Assembly (NCBI RefSeq): GCF_030053135.1
Contig: NZ_CP125652.1
Location: forward strand, 1,984,001 to 2,048,000
Reading direction: 5' to 3'
Source of the DNA: Rhizobium sp. BT04
GTDB lineage: Bacteria; Pseudomonadota; Alphaproteobacteria; Rhizobiales; Rhizobiaceae
DNA length: 64,000 nucleotides
This document shows, one piece after another, positions 51,022 to 60,322 of the stretch. The notes under the pieces are model-generated. The model searched no databases and was not told the DNA's origin. It saw nothing but the letters and a program-made list of their open reading frames with translations. A program made the position numbers and the translations under genes. The first letter of the stretch is position 1. Every line of letters begins with the position of its first letter.

Positions 51022-52040
51022 AGATGACAGAAGAAACAATCCGGCCGGCCGGACTTGCGGCGATCGACCGCGAAATGGCGCGCCAGCATGCCGATGCGAT
51101 CGCCTCCTATGAAGCGGCCCAGCCAATGGCAGCCACGGCCGCCGCTTCGCTGAAAAAGACCGGCAGGTTGCTGCTCATGGGCATGGGCGGCTCGCATGCC
51201 GTCAACCGCGCCGTCGAGCCGCTCTACAGGACGCTCGGCATCGATGCCGTCGCTTTGCCGTTGTCCGAACAGCTCGGCCAGCCGCTGCCGATCGCCGGCA
51301 GGACGATCTTCGTCACCTCGCAATCCGGCGAAAGCGCCGAGGTCGTGCGTTGGTTCAACGAGACCGGCGGCACGCAGGAGACCTTCGGCCTGACGCTCGA
51401 AGGCAGCTCTTTCCTCGCAAGAACCGCCCCGTCGCTGCTCGGCGCCGGCGGCACCGAGCTGGCTTTCGCCGCAACCCGCAGCCTGACGGTGACCTTCGCC
51501 CTGCATCTCGCGATCCTCGCCGCCCTCGGTGAAGATCCGGATGCAGCGCTCGCAGTCCTCAAGACGCCCGAAGACCACGATATCGCCGATGCCCTCGCCG
51601 CACTCGAAAACGTCGGGACGGTCGTTACGTCGGGACGCCGTCTGCAAGGCGTTGCCGAGGCGTTGGCGCTCGGATTGACGGAGCTGTCGCGCCGCCCCTG
51701 CTTTTCGCTCGAAGGCGGCCAGTTGCGCCATGGACCGATGGAGATGCTGGCGCCGGAGATCGGCGTCGTGCTCTTTCGCGGCTCGGACGAAACGGCCAGC
51801 CTAGTGACTGTTATGGCGACATCCGCCGTCGAGACCGGTGCCCCCGTCATCCTGTTCGACGCATCCGAGCAAGCACCGGTCACCGGCGCAGTGACGATCC
51901 GCTTTGCCCCGGCAACCGGCCTTGCCGCGATCTTTGCCATGCTGCCCGTCGCTCAACGGCTGATGATCGCCTTTGCCGACGCCCGCGTGGAGAATGCCGG
52001 AACACCGGTCCGCTCCACCAAGATCACCCGGAGCGAATGA
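51018..52040 (+). CDS. SIS-domain sugar isomerase/deglycase-like enzyme
   Basis: A 340-residue protein with two SIS phosphosugar-binding domains. Domain 1 (about residues 40-160) contains the phosphosugar loop FVTSQSGESAEVVRW; the second SIS half (about 195-330) begins at TVVTSGRRLQGVAEALALGL and contains CFSLEGGQLRHGPMEML. This matches the isomerase half of GlmS and the FrlB/AgaS relatives, which act on 6-phosphosugars bearing an amino or amino-acid group. It has no glutaminase domain. It lies between the permeases and a PfkB kinase. The exact reaction (deglycase or isomerase/deaminase) is not readable. Confidence 0.8.
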   Translation: MKMTEETIRPAGLAAIDREMARQHADAIASYEAAQPMAATAAASLKKTGRLLLMGMGGSHAVNRAVEPLYRTLGIDAVALPLSEQLGQPLPIAGRTIFVTSQSGESAEVVRWFNETGGTQETFGLTLEGSSFLARTAPSLLGAGGTELAFAATRSLTVTFALHLAILAALGEDPDAALAVLKTPEDHDIADALAALENVGTVVTSGRRLQGVAEALALGLTELSRRPCFSLEGGQLRHGPMEMLAPEIGVVLFRGSDETASLVTVMATSAVETGAPVILFDASEQAPVTGAVTIRFAPATGLAAIFAMLPVAQRLMIAFADARVENAGTPVRSTKITRSE

Positions 52041-52970
52041 ATGCGGCCGCTTGCAGTCATCGGCAACGTCAACATCGACCTGATCCTTGGACCGGCCGCC
52101 CCCTGGCCAAAGGCCGGGACGGAAATCATCGTCGATCATGACGAGTTACGGGTCGGCGGAGCCGCCGGCAACAGCGCGCTCGCCTGGCAAGCGCTTGGCG
52201 TCGAATTCGAGATCGCCGCCAATATCGGCAGTGACCAGTTCGGCCACTGGCTGAGCGAAGCCTTCGGCCACCGTTCCGACAAGTGGCCGGTACGTCCTGA
52301 GAAAACGACGCTCTCCGTCGGCATCACCCATCCGGACGGTGAACGCACCTTCTTCACCACGAAGGGCCATCTGCCGCGCTTCAGCCTGGCAGATGTCTTC
52401 GCGGTCATCGAGGGCGAGAGACTTCAGGGCGGTTACGCCCTTCTCTGCGGCTCGTTCCTGACCGACGATTTGACGAGAGAATATGGTGCCTTCTTCGACT
52501 GGGCCGACAGTCATGGCATCACCGTCGCGCTCGATACCGGCTGGCCGCTCGACGGCTGGACAGACGAGAATTGCGCCGCGACACGCGCATGGCTCTCCCG
52601 CAGCGGTATCGCGCTGCTGAATGAGGTCGAATCGACGACGCTTGCCGGCATTGCCGATCCCGTCGAGGCCGCACGTCACATCAGGTCGCATATGCCAAAG
52701 GGTGCGATCATCGTCGTCAAGCGCGGCCCGGACGGCGCTCTCGCGATCGGGCCGGACGGCCTGTTGGTTTCGGTAGCGGCACCCGTTGTCGAGGTCGTCG
52801 ATACGATCGGCGCCGGCGATGTTTTCAACGCCGCCTTTCTCGCCGCACTCGCCAGCGATGAGCCGCTGATTTCTTGCCTGGAGGCGGGAACCGCAGTCGC
52901 CTCGCGCGCCATATCCACCCTTCCCCGCAACTATGGCAGCCCGTCATCTCCTGAGGAGCCTGTGCGATGA
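52041..52970 (+). CDS. PfkB-family sugar kinase
   Basis: A 309-residue ribokinase-like kinase. PfkB signature 1 region: VGGAAGNSALAWQALGVEFE; signature 2: VDTIGAGDVFNAAFLAAL, with the catalytic Asp in GAGD. VVKRGPDGAL binds the nucleotide. The start follows the SIS stop directly (TGAATG), and the stop overlaps the ATPase gene by four bases. It probably phosphorylates the imported compound, whose product the SIS enzyme then processes. Confidence 0.87.
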   Translation: MRPLAVIGNVNIDLILGPAAPWPKAGTEIIVDHDELRVGGAAGNSALAWQALGVEFEIAANIGSDQFGHWLSEAFGHRSDKWPVRPEKTTLSVGITHPDGERTFFTTKGHLPRFSLADVFAVIEGERLQGGYALLCGSFLTDDLTREYGAFFDWADSHGITVALDTGWPLDGWTDENCAATRAWLSRSGIALLNEVESTTLAGIADPVEAARHIRSHMPKGAIIVVKRGPDGALAIGPDGLLVSVAAPVVEVVDTIGAGDVFNAAFLAALASDEPLISCLEAGTAVASRAISTLPRNYGSPSSPEEPVR

Positions 52971-54040
52971 GCGCACTCGAAATTCAGAACATCCGCAAGA
53001 CCTATGGCGAGGTCGAGACGCTGAAGGGCATCGACATCGCGCTGGAAAGCGGCGAATTCCTCGTGCTGCTCGGCTCCTCCGGCTGCGGCAAGTCCACGCT
53101 CTTGAACATCATTGCCGGCCTCGCCGAGGCGACGAGCGGCGATGTCAGGATCGGCGGCCGCTCGGTGCTCAGCGTGCATCCGAAGGACCGCGACATCGCC
53201 ATGGTCTTCCAATCCTATGCGCTCTATCCCAACCTGACGGTGCACCGGAACATCGGCTTCGGCCTGGAAATGCGCAAGGTCCCGGCGCCGGAACGAGACA
53301 GGGCAGTGCGTGACGCGGCCAAGCTCCTGCAGATCGAAAAGCTGCTCGACCGCAAGCCGAGCCAGCTTTCCGGCGGCCAGCGCCAGCGCGTTGCGATCGG
53401 CCGCGCGCTGGTGCGCAAGCCTGAGGTCTTCCTCTTCGACGAACCGCTCTCCAATCTCGACGCCAAGCTGCGCATGGAGATGCGCACCGAGATCAAGCGG
53501 CTGCATCAGATGCTGAAGACCACGGTCGTCTATGTCACCCATGACCAGATCGAGGCGATGACGCTTGCAAGCCGCATCGCCGTCATGCGCGACGGCCGCA
53601 TCGAGCAGTTGGGCACGCCGGAGGAGATCTACAATCATCCGGCAACGCTCTATGTCGCCACCTTCGTCGGCGCGCCGCCGATGAACCTGCTGGAGGCGAC
53701 GGCGCGGGACGGTCGCCTGGCGCTTTCAGGCTCCGATATCAGCCTGCCCCTGCCCGCCCGTTTCCGCGAGACGGCCGGCAATGGCCGCGACCTTATCCTC
53801 GGCATTCGTCCCGAGGCGCTTCGCACAGACGGCACCGGCCCGTCGATTGAGGCAACCCTCGAGGTCGCAGAGCTGACCGGCCCGGAACTCGTTGTCACCG
53901 CCCTTACGGGAAATCAGCGGTTGACGGCCTGCCTGCCGCCGCGCACGCCGATCCGCGACGGTGAGAAACTCACCCTCTTCTTTGACGAGGAGGCAATGCA
54001 CCTCTTCGATTCGGAGACTGGTCTCAGCTGCTGCCGCTAA
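52967..54040 (+). CDS. Sugar ABC transporter ATPase (UgpC/MalK-like)
   Basis: A 357-residue CUT1 ATPase with Walker A GSSGCGKST, signature [12 protein letters not shown], Walker [16 protein letters not shown] and VTHDQIEAMTLA. The C-terminal regulatory domain follows (GRDLILGIRPEALR). It ends the six-gene operon. A short GC stem (54051-54067) lies between it and the convergent GH16 gene and may terminate both. Confidence 0.92.
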   Translation: MSALEIQNIRKTYGEVETLKGIDIALESGEFLVLLGSSGCGKSTLLNIIAGLAEATSGDVRIGGRSVLSVHPKDRDIAMVFQSYALYPNLTVHRNIGFGLEMRKVPAPERDRAVRDAAKLLQIEKLLDRKPSQLSGGQRQRVAIGRALVRKPEVFLFDEPLSNLDAKLRMEMRTEIKRLHQMLKTTVVYVTHDQIEAMTLASRIAVMRDGRIEQLGTPEEIYNHPATLYVATFVGAPPMNLLEATARDGRLALSGSDISLPLPARFRETAGNGRDLILGIRPEALRTDGTGPSIEATLEVAELTGPELVVTALTGNQRLTACLPPRTPIRDGEKLTLFFDEEAMHLFDSETGLSCCR

Positions 54041-54083
54041 CGATAAGAAACGGCCTGTCGCGGGCCGACCGACCCATCGGTCG

Positions 54084-54911
54084 TCAATTCGCCGCGTCGA
54101 CGGGTTTCCGCTTGTAAACGTGAATATAGTCGACGAGCAAAATCGAAGGGTTCGGCGTTTCATCGATCGGCCAGCCCGAGCCGAGCGCCAGATTCACCAG
54201 CGGATAAAACGGCATGTGGAACTCCTTCGGCGTGTCGAAGCTCCAGATGAACTGACGGTCAAGGTAGAAGCTCGTCTTGTCCGCTTGGATATCGACGCCG
54301 TAGGTGTGATAATCACTGTTCAGAATTCCGTCCTGGACGGTTTGCCAATGGCCACCAGTGGTGTTCTGGCCGCCTTGGCTCTGACGCCAGATATGGAAGC
54401 CCATGCTGAATTCGTAGGGCGCGCGTCCATAATATTCCAGGACGTCGATTTCGGCGGTGTATTTCGACCGGTCGAGCCCGATGAGCCAGAATGCCGGCCA
54501 CACGCCCTTGCCCGGCGGCAGCTTCATTCTGGCTTCGAAATAACCGAACTGCTGCGAAAAACCTTCCCCCTTCGGGTTCACCGACGAGAGCAGCCCCGAG
54601 CGCCATGTGCCGTCGGCCTCCTTGCGCGCTTCGATCTTCAGAATTCCCTGACCTGTGGTAAACGGAAAGCCGGGAGCCGGATCGGTGAAACGGGCATCAC
54701 CGAAGTCGCCGTTCCAGGGCGTATGGGCGATCCAGCGGGAGCTTTTCTCTCCCCAGGCCGAAACGTCGAGACTGTCGAAACTCTCCTCGAACGTCAGCTG
54801 GTATGCGTTGATATTGAGCGGTTCCTGGGCCACACTCGGTCGGCCCGGCAACGCCCCCAGACCGAGAACGACGAGCAAACCCAAAACCTTAGAAGATATT
54901 CCGTAACGCAT
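54084..54911 (-). CDS. Secreted GH16-family glycoside hydrolase
   Basis: A 275-residue endo-beta-glycanase. A signal peptide (MRYGISSKVLGLLVVLGLGA, cleavage near SVAQ) precedes a jelly-roll domain. The catalytic motif E-x-D-x-x-E is intact as AEIDVLEYYG, with the nucleophile and acid/base Glu; GFSQQFGYFEARMKLPPGKG and WPAFWLIGLD are family landmarks. The ATG at 54911 has GGAGG six bases upstream; an earlier ATG at 54965 would hide the signal peptide. In rhizobia such enzymes (ExoK/ExsH type) trim exopolysaccharide to size. It is the last gene of the leftward operon. Confidence 0.87.
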   Translation of the reverse strand: MRYGISSKVLGLLVVLGLGALPGRPSVAQEPLNINAYQLTFEESFDSLDVSAWGEKSSRWIAHTPWNGDFGDARFTDPAPGFPFTTGQGILKIEARKEADGTWRSGLLSSVNPKGEGFSQQFGYFEARMKLPPGKGVWPAFWLIGLDRSKYTAEIDVLEYYGRAPYEFSMGFHIWRQSQGGQNTTGGHWQTVQDGILNSDYHTYGVDIQADKTSFYLDRQFIWSFDTPKEFHMPFYPLVNLALGSGWPIDETPNPSILLVDYIHVYKRKPVDAAN

Positions 54912-54961
54912 CCCGCTCCTCCGAAAACGCCAAACCAATCGTTGGACTGCACTTGTCTCGA

Positions 54962-56443
54962 TCATGAAGTGAGAACCCCGTTTCGTCGCGGCATGAGCCT
55001 TTGGACGACGATGGTCTCGATGCCGTCGGGTCTTCCCAGAATCTGCCACACGAGCAGCGCGAAAGCCCAGAAGATCGCCACTGCCGCCCCGCCGCAAAGC
55101 GCCAGGCCGACGACAAGGTTGAGGCCGACAGGCATGGCGGCGAGCATCGGCTCCGCCCAGACCAGGAAAGCGATCATCGGCAAGCTCGCGGCCAGCGGCC
55201 GGCAAAACGAATTCAGCTGCGCGGCAAAACTCGCGCCGATCAGCCGCCGCGTGATGACCAGCGATGCGCCATAGGCGACGAGGACTGCCACGATCCGCGC
55301 GCCCAGCGCCCCCGCCACCTGAAAATAGGCGATACCCAGGACGGTGACCGGAGCCCTGACGGCGAACTCGACAAACATCCTGAGAGCGACATAACGGGTA
55401 TTGTTCATCACCATGGCCAATGGCGGCATCATGTTCGTGGGAAGGCCAAGCAGGCTGACAAGGCACAGCCATTGCAGGATCGGCGCGGACGATACCCACT
55501 TCTCACCGACGAGAATCCGTACGGTCGGCTCGGCGAGAAGGGCAAGCGCGATGAGAATGGGCGCCGCGACGAAGGTGATCGCATTCGTTGCCTTGAGATA
55601 GGCGGCAACCAGGTTGCGGCGGTCTTCGACAGTGGAAAATGCCGCCATCAGCGGACGCAGCAAGGGCCCGACGAAGGTCTGATATGGAATACCGGCGATA
55701 TTGTCGGCGACGCTGAAGGCGCCGAAGGTCGACAGACCGGTAAAACGCGGCAGCAGCAGCCGGTCCAGCTGCCAATTGATCGAATTCAGCACCTGCGACA
55801 CAGTATTCCAGCTGATCATGTCCTGAAAATGCTTCCATTCGGAAAGGCTGAATGTCGGTCGCATCGGCGCAAAGACATAGGACGTGATCATCGCCGCGGT
55901 CGGGCCGGCGACCGCTCCGATCGCCAGCCCCCAATAGCTGCCTGTTGCCACAGCTACCCCTACCCCGAACAGCAATGTCGATCCCTTGGCGATGAGATCG
56001 AGCGCGAACTCGCGTTTAAAATCGAACCGCTGCATGAAAAGAACCATGCGCGGACTGATCGTGCTGCGCATGGCAGGCGCGATCGAGAGAACGGCGACAA
56101 GGGCGAAAAGCCGGGAATCGTCGTAGATCAGCGCCATCGGCCAGGAGATGATCATCATCAGCAGGCTGATGGCGAACCCCCTCAGCAGGCTGAGAGTGAA
56201 GGCCGTGGCAAACATCTCGTTCGAAGGCGACGGCTGGCGCATCAGGGCCTGCGTCAACGGCAGATCCAGGATCGCCTCGACGATGACCAGGACCGAGGTC
56301 GCGATGGCGACCAGGCCGAAATCCGCCGGGCTCAACAGCCTTGCCAGGACAAGCAGGCTGACGAAATCGAGCATCCGCGCCAGGAATTTTCCGCTGATGG
56401 TCCAGATGCTCGCCGTCGCCGTCCTCTCAGATACGCTTGACAT
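54962..56443 (-). CDS. Wzx-type polysaccharide flippase
   Basis: A 493-residue membrane protein of the oligosaccharide flippase family with about 12-14 helices. The N-terminus TISGKFLARMLDFVSLLVLA RLL-type region and ADFGLVAIATSVLVIVEAIL are typical, as is the central basic loop FMQRFDFKREFALDLIAKGS. It would move lipid-linked repeat units to the periplasmic side. The gene lies 80 bases downstream of a GT4 gene and 50 upstream of the GH16 gene, on the same strand. The ExoT/RfbX-type class is clear; the substrate is not. Confidence 0.87.
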   Translation of the reverse strand: MSSVSERTATASIWTISGKFLARMLDFVSLLVLARLLSPADFGLVAIATSVLVIVEAILDLPLTQALMRQPSPSNEMFATAFTLSLLRGFAISLLMMIISWPMALIYDDSRLFALVAVLSIAPAMRSTISPRMVLFMQRFDFKREFALDLIAKGSTLLFGVGVAVATGSYWGLAIGAVAGPTAAMITSYVFAPMRPTFSLSEWKHFQDMISWNTVSQVLNSINWQLDRLLLPRFTGLSTFGAFSVADNIAGIPYQTFVGPLLRPLMAAFSTVEDRRNLVAAYLKATNAITFVAAPILIALALLAEPTVRILVGEKWVSSAPILQWLCLVSLLGLPTNMMPPLAMVMNNTRYVALRMFVEFAVRAPVTVLGIAYFQVAGALGARIVAVLVAYGASLVITRRLIGASFAAQLNSFCRPLAASLPMIAFLVWAEPMLAAMPVGLNLVVGLALCGGAAVAIFWAFALLVWQILGRPDGIETIVVQRLMPRRNGVLTS

Positions 56444-56523
56444 GATCTATTTAACTATTCCTCGTCGAGGGTTTGAGATGGCTTCGGTCGCAGCGGCGGG
56501 GCAGCGAGCTCCGCTCCTTCCCG

Positions 56524-57768
56524 TCAACCCGCCCGTCTTCTGAAGACGTCTGCGGATCGGTCGCCGTGGCTGGACAGCTGTTGCTCGATGAGACCGGACA
56601 GACGATCGCGGAATACGGCGGAGGAGAATTTCAGCGAGTGCGCGCGGATTGCGTGCGGATCGATATCGTCCTCGACCTCCTCGAATGCGGCCATCGTTTC
56701 CAAAAGGGCTTCCGTCGTCTGCTCAGCGAAGCGAAAGCCGACCTGCGGCGACGACACGGTTTCCCTGGCGCCGCCGGCGTCGAAGGCCAAGACCGGCCGC
56801 CCGGATGCCATGGCTTCCACCGGCAGGATGCCGAAATCCTCCGTGCCCGGAAACAACAGGGCGCGGCATCGTGACAGGTGGTCGCGCAGCACGTTGAAGG
56901 GCTGATGACCGAGAAACTCGACGGTCGGTCCGGCGATCGACTTCAGATAGGGCAATTGTTCGCCCTCGCCGATAACAACCAGCTTTCGCCCGGCCTCGGT
57001 GCAGGCGCGCACCGCAATATCCGGCCGCTTGTAGGTGGTCAGCTGTCCGGCATAAAGGTAGAATTCGCCTTTCCCTTTCCCCACCGCAAAATCATCGGTG
57101 GCAACGGGCGGATGGATGACGATGGATTCCCGGTCGTAGAAGCGGCGAATGCGGCTTGCGACATAATCGGAGTTGGCAACGAACACATCGACGCGCGAAG
57201 ACGTCGTCACGTCCCAGGCGCGCAGCATCGGTGCGGTAATCGACATCAGGGCGCGGCCTACCCAGGGAAGGCCATGGCGATAGACATGGAACTGATCCCA
57301 GATATAGCGCATCGGCGAATGGCAGTAGCAGACATGGAGAGCGTCGGCGCGCGTGATGATGCCCTTGGCAGGCCCGGATTCGCTCGACAGCACCAGATCG
57401 TAATCCTGCAGATCGAACTGCTCGAGCGCGAAGGGCATCAGCGGCAGCATCTTGGTATAATGCCGCTGCGCGCCGGGGATCTTCTGCAGGAAGGAGGTGC
57501 GGATGTTCCGCGTCTTCAGAAAATCGCTGATGCGATCCCGGTTGCAGACCAGGGTGAAAATATCGGCCTGCGGAAACATGCGGCACAGTTCTTCGACGAC
57601 CTTCTCGCCGCCTCGCATCGAAACGAGCCAGTAATGCACGATAGCGACGCGAAGCTGCTTGGCTTCGCCTGCGCTTCCGGCCGCGGCGACGCGTCTTTTC
57701 GCCATCACAGGCGCATCGCCGAGAAAGGCTCGCGCGTCGGGAAGAGAGGTTGTTGCTTTAAGGGTCAA
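56524..57768 (-). CDS. Glycosyltransferase family 4 (first of two)
   Basis: A 414-residue GT-B fold transferase. The N-terminal acceptor domain begins VAIVHYWLVSMRGGEKVVEE (Gly-rich loop), and the C-terminal donor domain has GEFYLYAGQLTTYKRPDIAV and the E-x7-E motif in GTEDFGILPVEAMASGRP. The start is read as the TTG at 57768: AAGGAG lies seven bases upstream, and it overlaps the stop of the preceding glycosyltransferase gene by four bases (TTGA). The longer frame from 57864 lies in that gene. Donor and acceptor sugars are unknown. Confidence 0.88.
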   Translation of the reverse strand: MTLKATTSLPDARAFLGDAPVMAKRRVAAAGSAGEAKQLRVAIVHYWLVSMRGGEKVVEELCRMFPQADIFTLVCNRDRISDFLKTRNIRTSFLQKIPGAQRHYTKMLPLMPFALEQFDLQDYDLVLSSESGPAKGIITRADALHVCYCHSPMRYIWDQFHVYRHGLPWVGRALMSITAPMLRAWDVTTSSRVDVFVANSDYVASRIRRFYDRESIVIHPPVATDDFAVGKGKGEFYLYAGQLTTYKRPDIAVRACTEAGRKLVVIGEGEQLPYLKSIAGPTVEFLGHQPFNVLRDHLSRCRALLFPGTEDFGILPVEAMASGRPVLAFDAGGARETVSSPQVGFRFAEQTTEALLETMAAFEEVEDDIDPHAIRAHSLKFSSAVFRDRLSGLIEQQLSSHGDRSADVFRRRAG

Positions 57769-59111
57769 CTGAATACTCCTTGTCTCGCCGCACCGTCTGC
57801 CAGTTCGGCAACCACATTCGTCGAAATCAGGCTGTGATATTCGGCAAGAAGCGCGTCGCGCCATTCCTCGTGTGTCGAGGCGAGATCCGGCGACTTCAGG
57901 AAAGCCCGCTCGCTCATGGCGCGGACCTCTTGCCTCGACATCTGGCTAAATCGCGCCAAAGTCTCGGCAAAGGCGCTTTCGTCGGCCGTATCGCAGGCAA
58001 GCGCCATGCCGGCTCTTTCCATTTCCTCGGCGAGAAAGGCGCTGCGCGACATGATGACGGGCAGACCGCTCCTGGCCGCTTCGATAGCGACGAGACCGAA
58101 CGGCTCGGGGTAGCGCGAGGGCATCAACAACGCCCGCGCCTGGCGGATGGTCGGGCCGATCTCCGCATGCGACTGCCAGCCGACGGCCCTGACGTGATCT
58201 CCCGACGCTCTGACCAAAGGCATCAGCGGTCCGTCCCCGATCACGCAGAGCCTGGCGCCGGCTCTGCGCGTGGCAGCTATGGCGTCCTCGACGCCTTTCT
58301 CTTCGTCCAGTCGACCGATAAAGACAAACTCGTCGTTGGCCTCAGCCTCGATGCGTTTGATCGAGAGGGGCGCGACGGGATTGCGGATCGTCGTCAGCCG
58401 TTCGGGCCGATACCCGGCGCCGACGAGAAAACTCGCCATCTTCTCGTGCAGCAGGATTATCCGGCCGAAATCGGCCTGATCCTTCAAGAGCCGGAGGACA
58501 TTGGAGCCGCGGGCGACCCGCCATAATTTGTGCGAATAACTTCTCTTGTCGCAGGCCGTCGCAATGCAGCTTCCGCCGAGCGGACGTCGAAGGCAGATCT
58601 CCTGCGCCTGATAGTCGAAGAAGGCGCCGTTGGGGCAGGCCGTGAAGAAATCATGCGCGTGAACCACGCATCGTCCGGCGACCGGCGCCAGCGCCTTGAA
58701 AATCGCGGGAGACAGGATCTGGTGCCAGCCATGCACGTGGTAGACGGTGTTGGCGGTATCCTTCGCAGCAATCCAGTTCGCCACCATGCGGACGGCGGCG
58801 CCGTTGTGAATGCCGGTGACAAAAGCCTTCGCACGCTCGGCGCTGAGCAGGTCGCGGCTGTTCAGTCCGACCATCGAGACGCCGAGCGCGACAAGCTCCG
58901 CATTGGCGGCGTCGTCCCCGCAAATATAAGTCACGGGGATGTCGAGCCCGCGAAAAAGCTTGGCAGACAGCACCGCCAGGCCTGTCGCACCGCCTCTGGC
59001 CACCGAATAGTCGTCGATGATGACCACACGATCGATCTTTGTCGTGCCGAGGCCGGGAAAGCGGCCGAGGCTTGCCGTGGATCGGATGGCTTGGGAAAGC
59101 GACGGGCGCAT
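57765..59111 (-). CDS. Glycosyltransferase family 4 (second of two)
   Basis: A 448-residue GT-B transferase with IIDDYSVARGGATGLAVLSA at the N-terminus, VYHVHGWHQILSPAIFKALA, and the donor domain FVFIGRLDEEKGVEDAIAAT with E-x7-E in YPEPFGLVAIEAARSGLP. A CxxP-rich middle (HDFFTACPNGAFFDYQAQEI) is common in this branch. The ATG at 59111 overlaps the stop of the upstream regulator gene by one base (TGATG), so translation is coupled to the regulator. Confidence 0.88.
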   Translation of the reverse strand: MRPSLSQAIRSTASLGRFPGLGTTKIDRVVIIDDYSVARGGATGLAVLSAKLFRGLDIPVTYICGDDAANAELVALGVSMVGLNSRDLLSAERAKAFVTGIHNGAAVRMVANWIAAKDTANTVYHVHGWHQILSPAIFKALAPVAGRCVVHAHDFFTACPNGAFFDYQAQEICLRRPLGGSCIATACDKRSYSHKLWRVARGSNVLRLLKDQADFGRIILLHEKMASFLVGAGYRPERLTTIRNPVAPLSIKRIEAEANDEFVFIGRLDEEKGVEDAIAATRRAGARLCVIGDGPLMPLVRASGDHVRAVGWQSHAEIGPTIRQARALLMPSRYPEPFGLVAIEAARSGLPVIMSRSAFLAEEMERAGMALACDTADESAFAETLARFSQMSRQEVRAMSERAFLKSPDLASTHEEWRDALLAEYHSLISTNVVAELADGAARQGVFS

Positions 59112-59848
59112 CACTTCACCGAAACCGCGCCGTTGGCACAGGCCTCCAGCGCCTTGCGGTTGAGAATGCGGATCTTGCCCTGCCCCCCGTCGATGATCTT
59201 GCCTTCCCGCAAGCGCCGCAGGCATTGATTGACCTTCTCGCGCGACGCCGGCAGCGTTGCGGCCAGATCGTTTTGCGAGATGATCAGCTCGTCCCCGCTG
59301 CTTGCCGCGTCTTTTCCATAAACAGCAGACAGCCGCAGCAGCGTGCTGGCCAGCCTCGACTGCAGGCTCGACGCCGCATTCGCAATGATCCGGAGCTCAA
59401 GCTCCGAAATACGCGCCAGCGCCCTGGAGAACACCTTTTCGCGAAAGCAGGGATCGCTGGCATACATGTCGCGCAACAGGCGGCCCTCGAAGAAATGCAA
59501 CTCACAATTGGAGCCAGCTCGGTATTCGAGGCTCAGTGTCTGCCTGCGCAGAACCTCGAGCTCGCCGATCAGACCTGATTTCGGGATGATCTCGACGATG
59601 AATTCCCTGCCGTCGGGCAGCATCGTGCTTGCGCTGACCACCCCCGCATGCACGCGAGCGAACATATCGATCAGGACGCCGGCTCCGGCGATGACCTCGC
59701 CGCGCCGGAAGCGCCGGACGCTCGACCGGCAGGAAAGGAATTCATCGTCGAGCACTATGCGGCTGCCGAGATGAATGCCGCCGCTAGCCGAAACCGCCGC
59801 CTTGCCGATGCCGGCCCTGCGATCTGATGCGTGTGTCACCCCATCCAT
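59111..59848 (-). CDS. Crp/Fnr-family regulator of the polysaccharide locus
   Basis: A 245-residue protein: N-terminal cyclic-nucleotide-binding-like beta barrel (about residues 20-130, VRRFRRGEVIAGAGVLIDMF, PKSGLIGELEVLRRQTLS), a dimer helix (FSRALARISELELRIIANAA), and a C-terminal winged helix-turn-helix (SQNDLAATLPASREKVNQCL RRL-type). The cysteines needed for an FNR Fe-S cluster are absent, so it is not an oxygen-sensing FNR. cAMP binding is not certain. Start choice between 59848, 59854 and 59884 is uncertain; 59848 has GGAG eight bases upstream. It is the first gene of the leftward polysaccharide operon. Confidence 0.85.
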   Translation of the reverse strand: MDGVTHASDRRAGIGKAAVSASGGIHLGSRIVLDDEFLSCRSSVRRFRRGEVIAGAGVLIDMFARVHAGVVSASTMLPDGREFIVEIIPKSGLIGELEVLRRQTLSLEYRAGSNCELHFFEGRLLRDMYASDPCFREKVFSRALARISELELRIIANAASSLQSRLASTLLRLSAVYGKDAASSGDELIISQNDLAATLPASREKVNQCLRRLREGKIIDGGQGKIRILNRKALEACANGAVSVK

Positions 59849-60322
59849 GCGCATAACTCCGAGTACTCGAATGACCATAGGCAATGCTGCACTGCATCAT
59901 TTAAATCACCTTAATATGCAAGTCAAATAACATCGCTGATATATGTGGTAAAGACGAAGTCTACATTGAGTTTAAAAAGAAAAAATATATCAAATCTCGA
60001 AATCAAAAACTCGGAGCGACCAAAGAACAATCGTATTCTTGAATCAAGCGTGCCCATCAAAAAGCCTTATGCATTAAAAATAAGCAATAATCGAAGTGAT
60101 GATATCAAAAACACAAATGAATTTTAGTTGTTTAATCACCTCTAATTAGGTTAGATCGCGATTTAGAATGATAATAAGTTAATCCAGGCGCGGTCAAAAT
60201 TCTCTTCTGCCGTTTTAGTAGCATAAAGAATTTATTAAGGATTATGACCTTGGTAACAGACAACCAGAGTGCGGCGCAGCAAAGTTTGAACGGTTCTTAA
60301 TCGGAAAGTTTTGGAGACCCCG
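59849..60322. other. 474-base AT-rich divergent region of the polysaccharide locus
   Basis: This stretch is about two-thirds A+T in an otherwise GC-rich window. It separates the leftward Crp-GT operon from the rightward ExoY-type operon, so both promoters should lie here. Features: CTTGA-A-TCAAG near 60039-60049, and CTAATTAG at 60142-60149 inside ACCTCTAATTAGGT. No real gene is seen. Such regions in rhizobia often bind the MucR/Ros zinc-finger regulator of exopolysaccharide genes. Confidence 0.6.

Noticed and set aside
59945..60127. A 60-residue Lys/Asn-rich open frame in the AT-rich region
   Set aside because: It starts with GTG without a ribosome-binding site, has the composition expected from AT-rich non-coding DNA, and shows no motif.
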